A stretch of DNA of 64,000 bases from Rubripirellula sp. (GTDB lineage: Bacteria > Planctomycetota > Planctomycetia > Pirellulales > Pirellulaceae): NCBI GenBank assembly GCA_029245125.1, contig JAQWPZ010000017.1:1-64000 (forward strand), given 5' to 3'. This document shows, one piece after another, positions 54,466 through 61,535 of this stretch. The notes below the pieces were generated by a model. The model ran no database searches, was not told the origin of the DNA, and worked only from the letters and a program-made list of their open reading frames with translations. The position numbers and the translations under genes are program-made. How positions within the stretch are numbered: position 1 is the first letter of the stretch; every line of letters starts with the position of its first letter.

Positions 54466-55574
54466 TCAGAATCCGATTCAAAGACGCGCCGATCCGTATT
54501 TCCTGGGATCAACGTATCGCCCGAGATCACCGGATGAAAATGATGCGTTCGATGTTCATGTGTTCGATTGGCTTGCTGTTGATGACGGCCCAGGCCGCGC
54601 ATGCCCAGCAATTCGAGCTGTCAGATTCGACGGGGAGGCGTGTTGGAGTCGCCGAGTTGTCTCGCAGCGGGTTGTCCGTGCAACAAGCAGCTGGCAATCA
54701 GATCCGCTATCGACGTGCGATTGACTATGATTCCTCTGATGGTCAGTTCATTGGGTTCTTTCACCGACGGACGGCGCGCGCGCTGCGTTTCCCGATGACG
54801 GGACGGGGCCGATTGTTTTTAGCCGACTTAAATCAACCGGTGCCTCGATTTCTCGGCACGGGACGATTTGTTCGTCCCCTTGTGGGACCGCCTGATCCTT
54901 GGATCATTCATCCCCATGCTGGGCCTTGGCCGACGACACCATTGGTTTACGGCTACGATCTGGCACCCCATCTTGATCCGTCAATCATTGGCTTCCAGCG
55001 AGCTGAGCCGTTGCGTCGATCGTACCTGGTGGAATCGCAAACAGTAGCCAACCCGCCATTGCCGCCGGTCGAAGTGCAATTGTTCAATGATGGCGCACGG
55101 GACATTCAAGTGCAGGTCAACGATTTGATTGAACCTGGCAAGCGACAGGCGATGCGGATTCAGCCGCAGACGGCCGTGATCGTCAAACTTCAGCGAGATC
55201 CCGGTGGCCAGGAGATTAAACGCTACAAGGTTTATCTTGGGTACGGTGAGTGGACAACACGCGAAACGACCTACCCGGTTCCCTCACCTACCCGATACGA
55301 GATTGTCGTCCACGAATGGACGATGCAATCGATCGCCATTGATCGAACGGGTAAGAGTCCTAATAAAATCGAAGACGTTCAGTACCAGGGACGCGGCATC
55401 GGGCGGTTTTTACTGCCACCTGGGGATCAATTACAAGCGGGCGTCATCGGGGTCTATTCAGCGGCCCAGCGTCAAGGCAATCAGGGAACGGTTGCCCCCA
55501 TTCTGCCGCAGGAGCGATCTTCGGCCGGGCAGTTGTCGCCACTGGAGCGGGTGTTGCTAGAAACGCAAAGATGA
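54462..55574 (+). CDS. Secreted protein of unknown function, partner of the giant protein
   Basis: The called start ATG 54462 overlaps the stop of the giant gene (ATGA); the signal peptide (MKMMRSMFMCSIGLLLMTAQ) begins at ATG 54534, which is the better mature start. The protein (346-370 aa) is beta-rich (FELSDSTGRRVGVAELSRSG, TGRGRLFLADLNQPVPRFLG, VEVQLFNDGARDIQVQVNDL). It contains a repeated Tyr/Pro pattern and a C-terminal GIGRFLLPPGDQLQAG region. Overlap implies joint translation. I recognise no family. Confidence 0.75.
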   Translation: MIRIRFKDAPIRISWDQRIARDHRMKMMRSMFMCSIGLLLMTAQAAHAQQFELSDSTGRRVGVAELSRSGLSVQQAAGNQIRYRRAIDYDSSDGQFIGFFHRRTARALRFPMTGRGRLFLADLNQPVPRFLGTGRFVRPLVGPPDPWIIHPHAGPWPTTPLVYGYDLAPHLDPSIIGFQRAEPLRRSYLVESQTVANPPLPPVEVQLFNDGARDIQVQVNDLIEPGKRQAMRIQPQTAVIVKLQRDPGGQEIKRYKVYLGYGEWTTRETTYPVPSPTRYEIVVHEWTMQSIAIDRTGKSPNKIEDVQYQGRGIGRFLLPPGDQLQAGVIGVYSAAQRQGNQGTVAPILPQERSSAGQLSPLERVLLETQR

Positions 55575-55674
55575 AGCGTCCTTCGCGGCAAGAGAATTGC
55601 GTCGCCAGCCGCTTGATGAACACGCCAATCGGATTTTTGCCGACTTGGGATTGGGTCGGTTTGACCACGACGCG

Positions 55675-57657
55675 TCAGACTTTGCGGATGAAGGTTTCGG
55701 CGTAACTGCGTACTTCTTGGCCATTGAGAACATGAACGCGTCTCAATTGTTGAACTTGTTCATCACTGAATGAGCCGAGTGGGACATGGATGAGTTGCTT
55801 CTTGTAGCGGCGGGCCAACCTCCGCCATCCACCTCCGGGTGGAAGCGAAGAAACGAGTGCGATTTGGCGACCGCTGGAATACATGCAGGCAGCCGCAATC
55901 AGCCTTTCTTCAAGTGTCTCGGTGTAGTCCAGTCTGGGGTCGGTCCAGACATCCGGAATATCGACCGGCGGATACAAAAACATGGCGCCACCGTAAATAC
56001 TGCACCCAATGCCGGGGCCGACCATTTCGTCCTGAAAGTTGGTGGCGTACAACGCCAAGGTCGATTCTTGTTTATGCTCTGCAAACCAAGTGCTTCGCCA
56101 GGGGTAATCACGTGGATCTGCCGGTGAATCGAACAGCATGACGCAGGCATCCAAGGTGCCGCGACTTGGTGGGACGACTTTGACATAAATTTGGTGTTCG
56201 TACCAATGACGCAGGGTGTCGCGAATGTCGATCCCGTCTTTTACGCTTGTCGTGAACTTCTCTGTCCGCGCCAAGTCGTTACCAACGATTGCCCTGGCCC
56301 GTTCAAAAACGCGAGTCCGGAAGTTCTCGATTCGATCATCTTCTGGGGGATAGCTGCATTGGCTGTGTGGGTTCCATTTGTACTTCCAACGGCTTTGCTC
56401 ATAGCGTGATGGTCGCCGTTGTAATTTGACGGTGCACCATGTCATCGGTGGACTGGGGAGTCGGCTAACTAGCGAAACAATATCGCCGTTGGGTAAGCGA
56501 GCCTGGTCGATGCCGAGTGTGACCTCGTCTAATTCGTCCTGTTCGATTGCTCCTTCGGCGTACTGGTACTGGTTTGCCAGTTCAGCCACGTGTAACGCAA
56601 ACTGATCACCTAGGATTTGCTGAGCCGCCGTGACGATGGTGATTAGATCGGGTGTTAAACGACGATGGATTAGAGATAGGTTGCGAATGTATTGAAGGCA
56701 TTTCGATAAATGGTGTTGGGTGACTTTTCTTGCTTGATTCCCAAATTCTTGGAGATAGCTTTGCCGGGCGGCAATCAATAGTTCCTTCACGCCATCAATC
56801 TGCAGGTCATCATCGTCTTCCAATTCTGATCTTGCTCGTTCATACAGTGAAGTAATGAACGGCAACTCGCCGAATAGGAACATGAGGGTTCGGTCTTCAA
56901 CAGCGTGACGAACCGGTGTAGCCACCTCCTCGTGTTCGGGCAACTCAATGGTGGCCGCTGCTTCGCTGCGTGACGAAGAGCTGGTGTTCGAACTCAATTC
57001 GCTGTACGCCTCGCGTATCCACGGCCAATGCAACAGGCTGGTTACGAACAAAATGTTGTCGTACCGTTGCTCCAATTCAATCAGTCGTTGCGCCATGTGG
57101 ACCATGCGGTCTTCGGTTTGGCGGTCAGGGGGCCGAGTGATACTGGGAAGTACCGCAGCGGCAAAACGTTCTGGTGAGACATGTCGAACGGCGAATGGAT
57201 CTGGCATGACCGTGGCGTAGGGTCTGAAATGATTGGATTCCAGATCAATGTATTCGCGAGGAACATGCTCTCCCATCGCGGCGCGAATCGCCATGATCAC
57301 ACCCTGGCAGGGGTCGACGGGAACATAGCTGATGGCATTTGATTCCAAGTCCTCGTCGCTGTTTTCCGGCTGATGCGGATCTTGGTTCCAAGGAATCGAT
57401 TCCCATGACTCATTGGATGCACCGAAGGGATCTGCCGGTGGCTGGATGACAATCGACGGACGAGGCAATTCAAGGACTGCTTCTTCGACACCGTCGCGAA
57501 AGGAGTGTGGCAAAGGTACCGCGACGCAGTCGAATGATTGTTCCAGCATCCAGCGACGAACCGTAAGTGCGAATTGCCCGCTGCCGTGAATCACTGGTAG
57601 CAGCGATACATGGGAACCGATTTTTAATAAGTCGGGAACTGACGGATGTGTGGTCAC
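55675..57657 (-). CDS. 660-aa protein of unknown function (TraB/EreA-like start is possible)
   Basis: The protein has no signal peptide. The first 120 residues (LLPVIHGSGQFALTVRRWML, then FDCVAVPLPHSFRDGVEEAV) suggest an alpha/beta layout like proteins that act on a nucleotide or phosphate ester; the similarity to TraB/EreA-type domains is only general. The middle is helical with an acidic low-complexity patch (RSELEDDDDLQID), and the C-terminal part (YTETLEERLIAAACMYSSGR, ALVSSLPPGGGWRRLARRYK) is mixed. It is convergent with the giant-protein operon. No named family. Confidence 0.6.
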   Translation of the reverse strand: MTTHPSVPDLLKIGSHVSLLPVIHGSGQFALTVRRWMLEQSFDCVAVPLPHSFRDGVEEAVLELPRPSIVIQPPADPFGASNESWESIPWNQDPHQPENSDEDLESNAISYVPVDPCQGVIMAIRAAMGEHVPREYIDLESNHFRPYATVMPDPFAVRHVSPERFAAAVLPSITRPPDRQTEDRMVHMAQRLIELEQRYDNILFVTSLLHWPWIREAYSELSSNTSSSSRSEAAATIELPEHEEVATPVRHAVEDRTLMFLFGELPFITSLYERARSELEDDDDLQIDGVKELLIAARQSYLQEFGNQARKVTQHHLSKCLQYIRNLSLIHRRLTPDLITIVTAAQQILGDQFALHVAELANQYQYAEGAIEQDELDEVTLGIDQARLPNGDIVSLVSRLPSPPMTWCTVKLQRRPSRYEQSRWKYKWNPHSQCSYPPEDDRIENFRTRVFERARAIVGNDLARTEKFTTSVKDGIDIRDTLRHWYEHQIYVKVVPPSRGTLDACVMLFDSPADPRDYPWRSTWFAEHKQESTLALYATNFQDEMVGPGIGCSIYGGAMFLYPPVDIPDVWTDPRLDYTETLEERLIAAACMYSSGRQIALVSSLPPGGGWRRLARRYKKQLIHVPLGSFSDEQVQQLRRVHVLNGQEVRSYAETFIRKV

Positions 57658-57964
57658 GAGAGGTTCGCTTTAGGCCCTGAAGATTGTTTGCGGACCTTAT
57701 TGTAGGAAGGTCGGCTGATTCAGGCGAGTTGTTGTCAAGCCGTTTCGGGACGTGCACAGGTTCTCTACTTCGTTCAATCGCCAAGCAAACCGGGGAATCG
57801 ACAAGATTTGAGAGTGTGGCGAAAGCAGTCACCTGCCTCACTAGACGCCCTGCTCAGCAACGAATGAAATTCGGCAAGGAGCAAGATTTCTGCGTCATGA
57901 TGTGGCGGTAAAAATGGCTGTTTATGACGGTGCAACGGCTTGCCTTGGCAGCAGTGGCGTCGAG
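57658..57964. other. Intergenic region of about 307 bp, no gene seen
   Basis: The stretch lies upstream of the 660-aa gene and downstream of the hydrolase gene on the minus strand. Short ORFs here show no coding signs, and I see no palindrome or T-tract to name. It should hold the 660-aa gene's promoter. Confidence 0.5.
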
Positions 57965-59023
57965 TTAGTGCTCCAGCAGGAACTTGACCGTCATCTCCAC
58001 CGACTTATCGTCATTCATTAGGAAGCTATGCAGGACAGGAACGATCTCCAAGGACTCGGAACCATCCAGCTTTGCTTCATCGACACTGACAACGAAGTCA
58101 CTGCTTCCATCGACTAAAGGGTTTGTGATGGGCAGGCCGGAAACATCACCGGCAATGATCATGAAGGGAAAGGGTGGTGTTGCTAGTTCTGTGACAAAGG
58201 TTTCCCATTGGGGTCCCAGTTCCAAACCGCCTTGGCCAGTCAGCCATCCGTAGAGGCCAGTAGGAGCAAGTCGCCGTGAGATGGCAGCGCCCTGGTTCGG
58301 TGGACCCAGCATGACCATCGAATGGCAGCGATCCAACAGATGATGTGGGTCATCATGCTGCAATCGCCCGATCAAGTGTCGCACGACGATGTTGCCCATG
58401 CTGTGCCCAACAAAGCTGAACTGTGTGTTGGCTGGCAGGTCTTCCAGAACTTCCTGAAGTGCTGCACTGTGGTTGGCGATTGATTCGCGAGTGCTGGCGT
58501 ATGCAAAGCGAATGACATCCGGACGTCCCTCTTTGGCCATTGCCGTTGCAATAGGTTTCATGGAGTGATGAGTACGCATCAGTCCATGTAGCAAAACGGT
58601 GTAGTGTTTTGGTTTGGCCAGCACGCCTGGATTTGGTTTCAATTTGTCAAGAATCTTGTGGCATTGTTGCTCGGAGCCCCAACCCCTTCTGACATCACTC
58701 GGGTCGAGAACACGCCAATGTTCGGTCAACGCATTCTGTTGGACTCGATAGCCATCCCGGTAGCAATGATCCGTCCACAACTGGGTCCCGCCGCCAGTCT
58801 TCAATGCCAAGTTGAAGCGTGGGGTGGTCGCAGCTGCTGTTTTGTTTTCCTGGTCTTTCTTTTCTTGCTCGTTATTTTTGGGGTCTGCCAAGGTCTTCTC
58901 CTCACCGGCAATTTGCGAATCATCCGCACGAAGTCGTCGGCTGCGGTTGAAATGGCCCAGGCCCGAGGTGATGGCGAACATCAATCCCATTACGATCAGT
59001 TTGCTTGGAATGGACAGTCTCAT
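57965..59023 (-). CDS. Secreted or membrane-anchored alpha/beta hydrolase (lipase/esterase-like)
   Basis: The 352-residue protein starts with one hydrophobic segment (KLIVMGLMFAITSGLGHF). A Lys/Asp/Glu-rich linker follows. The alpha/beta-hydrolase core has the oxyanion loop TVLLHGLMRTHHSM (His-Gly) and the nucleophile elbow VGHSMGN (Ser208). MVMLGPPNQGAAISRRL and an acidic/His pair near the end (PVLHSFLMNDDKS) complete the expected triad. The fold is like PGAP1-type lipases. The substrate is unknown. It precedes the exonuclease on the same strand. Confidence 0.82.
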   Translation of the reverse strand: MRLSIPSKLIVMGLMFAITSGLGHFNRSRRLRADDSQIAGEEKTLADPKNNEQEKKDQENKTAAATTPRFNLALKTGGGTQLWTDHCYRDGYRVQQNALTEHWRVLDPSDVRRGWGSEQQCHKILDKLKPNPGVLAKPKHYTVLLHGLMRTHHSMKPIATAMAKEGRPDVIRFAYASTRESIANHSAALQEVLEDLPANTQFSFVGHSMGNIVVRHLIGRLQHDDPHHLLDRCHSMVMLGPPNQGAAISRRLAPTGLYGWLTGQGGLELGPQWETFVTELATPPFPFMIIAGDVSGLPITNPLVDGSSDFVVSVDEAKLDGSESLEIVPVLHSFLMNDDKSVEMTVKFLLEH

Positions 59024-59103
59024 GGGCTAGGTCACGGTCGATGGGTGTGGTGGAAAATCGTCAGCATGGAAAGAAGAGCCCGAAAAGCTGACAGCGCTTC
59101 GTA

Positions 59104-60102
59104 TCACGCATTCCCGGAGACGATCAAGCCGAAGAATTCGTCTTCCGCCACGATTCTGACGGGATTTTTGTCGGATTGGGGGGATTTGAGTCGGTGCTGT
59201 TCCACAGATTCACCTTTGCCGACCACGATCAGGTCGGTTTGATGGTCGATTTGCTGTTGAATTTGGCCTCCCAGCCGTTTGGTGAGCATTTGGGCCTCTT
59301 CTTCACTGCATCGCTGCAGGCGGCCGCTAATCACGATTTGCATGCCCGACAAAGGCCGGATGAACTCTGCTCGCACCAGCAATCGCTGGAGATCGACGGG
59401 GGCATTCTGCGGACTGGGGCTTTCTGCTAACTGGTTGGGATAGAGAAACGGAAGTGGTGCGGATGGTTCTTTTACCGTTGATTTCGTCGCCGCCGCTCGT
59501 GGGCGAATCCGCCCCGTTGGGCCCTGGTATCCCCAGCCACCGGCCGATCCGCGACGCAGCTTCAGGCGTTTTTCCAAGTCGGGAAGTGAAGTCGCTTCCC
59601 GATCGATACCGGCTGCCAACAAAATCTTTGCACAGGCAATCGAATCTTCGAGTGCATCGTGGTGCCGGAACCGGATCCCCAGCCACTCGGCAAGTGGTTT
59701 TAGACCGTAACGACGGTGATGAGGCCATGTTCGGCGGGCGATTGCACGGGTGCAAGTAAAATGCAGTTCAGGGATGGATTGGCGATGGGATCGCAAGCAC
59801 GCAAGGAGCACTCCGATGTCAAAACTCGCGTTGTGCGCGACCAAGCAGTCGTCGCTAAGTGTTTCAGCGATATCTGCCCAAAGTTCACCAAAGCTCTGCT
59901 CCGATTGAACTTGTTCTGGGGTGATCCCATGGATTCGAATGTTGCTGCGGCTGAAGTACAGCGGCTCAGGACGGATCATCCACATCCGTTCGTCGACCAT
60001 TTCCCCGTCACGCACCCGAACAGCGGCCAATTGGCAGGCGCTATCAGGCCTGCGGCTGGCGGTTTCGAAGTCGATTGCTGTGAAATTCGCCGCAAAATCC
60101 AT
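59104..60102 (-). CDS. DnaQ-like 3'-5' exonuclease fused to a C-terminal BRCT domain
   Basis: The 332-residue protein has the DEDDh exonuclease core (FTAIDFETASRRP for ExoI, LVAHNASFDIGVLLA for ExoII, HHDALEDSIACAKILL with the His of ExoIII). A disordered linker (residues about 185-235, TKSTVKEPSAPLP) leads to a BRCT-like domain (LSGMQIVISGRLQRCSEEEA, RLGGQIQQQIDHQTDLIVVG). Such proteins probably proofread or repair DNA and use the BRCT to bind a partner or DNA end. A BRCT fused to an exonuclease is also seen in DNA ligase-related proteins. Confidence 0.85.
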   Translation of the reverse strand: MDFAANFTAIDFETASRRPDSACQLAAVRVRDGEMVDERMWMIRPEPLYFSRSNIRIHGITPEQVQSEQSFGELWADIAETLSDDCLVAHNASFDIGVLLACLRSHRQSIPELHFTCTRAIARRTWPHHRRYGLKPLAEWLGIRFRHHDALEDSIACAKILLAAGIDREATSLPDLEKRLKLRRGSAGGWGYQGPTGRIRPRAAATKSTVKEPSAPLPFLYPNQLAESPSPQNAPVDLQRLLVRAEFIRPLSGMQIVISGRLQRCSEEEAQMLTKRLGGQIQQQIDHQTDLIVVGKGESVEQHRLKSPQSDKNPVRIVAEDEFFGLIVSGNA

Positions 60103-60526
60103 GTCTGAGCATTCCTAAAGGCGTCATCCCTGCACCACGATCTGTCTAACCAACTCGCTCTATTCTATTGCACCGGCGTGACCCTGGGCAGCCGAATCCA
60201 AGCTGGCCCAGAGTGAAGTTCGGCCGCGTCACTTCGGCCGAGTAGAGGCCAGGGCGTGGTCACCAGCAGGCTAGTAGAGAGCTGGGCGTCTGCCAGAGAC
60301 GGGCCCTTCTCAAAAAAGGAGCACTGCTAGTGGTCAGCGTTGCTGTGGTCGCATGCAGATACCAGCGTCCGCATACCCTGCTGCCCTCGGGTTCGACAGA
60401 GTGATCCTTGTTGGAATAGCAAGGCCAGAGACAGAAGTCTCACACAACCAGATGACGGGCAGGTTAGAATAGCAGGCGACCTGTTCCCTTTCCGTTTTGT
60501 CCCTTTCTGTATCGATTGTTCCGATC
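60103..60526. other. Divergent intergenic region of about 420 bp, no gene seen
   Basis: It separates the exonuclease gene (minus) from the secreted gene (plus). I see two direct copies of TTCGGCCG near 60220-60240 but no convincing gene, RNA or strong palindrome; the GGTTCGACAG at 60389 does not fold as a tRNA T-arm. Confidence 0.5.
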
Positions 60527-61504
60527 ATGAAACGACCTCGGCTTGTCCTCGGCTTGGCTTCCTTGTTGCTTGGAAGTTCTTTGGCAATCGCCTGCAATGT
60601 GCCTGTGTTTCGCTACGCCCTAGAGCGTTGGCCTGCTGATCTGTACGAGATTGTGGTCGTTCATGAAGGGCCATTCTCCGAGTCGGACCAAGCAACTTTT
60701 AATCAGCTCGAAAACTCGGATCATCTATCCACAGTCAGTGCCAACTTTCGTGTTCGAGCAATTTCGGCTGAACAGGTAAAGGACCCACAACTGAAGAAAT
60801 TGTGGAGTTCCAGGGCCGAACGCGATCGTCCGTTGGTGATCACGATGTACCCGCGTAATGCCCGGGAAGTGCCAGATCGAATCGTGGGAGTGATGCCACT
60901 TTCGGATCAAGTGGTCGAGGCTGTTGTGGATTCGCCTGTTCGACAGAAGCTCGCAAAACAATTGCTGGCTGGCGATTCGGCTGTCTGGGTGTTTGTGCCT
61001 TGCGGAGACGTTGAACAGGACCAATTGGCTCGGAAAATGTTGGAATTGCAGATGCAACGAAACCAGCAGGAATTGAAATTACCTCCACAGGACGAAATCG
61101 AATCGGACGAGTTCTTTCAAGCAGACAATCCCATCGAGTTGCGTTTGAGTTTTTCGATGGTCACACTCGATCGTGCGGATGCCAAAGAACGGTTCTTGTT
61201 GCAAATGTTGCTGGGAAGCGAATCGGATCTTGAAACACTGGACCAGCCGATGGCATTTCCTGTCATCGGCCGAGGACGCGTTTTGTATGCGTTGGTCGGC
61301 AAAGGAATCTTTCCGGACACCATTGAGATGGCATCCCGGTTTGTCGTGGGGCCCTGTTCATGCCAGGTGAAAGATCAGAATCCGGGATTCGATCTTTTGA
61401 TGGCGATCGATTGGGACAAAAAAATGGGTGGTTCTAAACTCAGTCGCGAGGCTACTCAGCAATCCTCCAAGCCGATCTTGATTGAGATTCCCCCGGGAAA
61501 ATAG
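60527..61504 (+). CDS. Secreted protein of unknown function
   Basis: From ATG 60527 (MKRPRLVLGLASLLLGSSLAIACN) the protein is 325 aa; the signal is followed by a Cys that may be a lipobox (AIAC). The ORF track adds ten residues upstream. The chain is mixed alpha/beta with a thioredoxin-like look in LYEIVVVHEGPFSESDQATF and ERDRPLVITMYPRNAREVPD, and a CGDVE patch. CSCQ near 290 is unusual. I recognise no family. It lies about 30 bp before the CehA/McbA-like gene and may share its operon. Confidence 0.7.
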   Translation: MKRPRLVLGLASLLLGSSLAIACNVPVFRYALERWPADLYEIVVVHEGPFSESDQATFNQLENSDHLSTVSANFRVRAISAEQVKDPQLKKLWSSRAERDRPLVITMYPRNAREVPDRIVGVMPLSDQVVEAVVDSPVRQKLAKQLLAGDSAVWVFVPCGDVEQDQLARKMLELQMQRNQQELKLPPQDEIESDEFFQADNPIELRLSFSMVTLDRADAKERFLLQMLLGSESDLETLDQPMAFPVIGRGRVLYALVGKGIFPDTIEMASRFVVGPCSCQVKDQNPGFDLLMAIDWDKKMGGSKLSREATQQSSKPILIEIPPGK

Positions 61505-61535
61505 CCGCGAATTACACCACACTCTCTGGTTGCCC

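Noticed and set aside
60384-60402. GGGTTCGACAGAG, tRNA T-loop-like
   Set aside because: No flanking 5-bp T-stem, acceptor stem or anticodon arm can be built around it.
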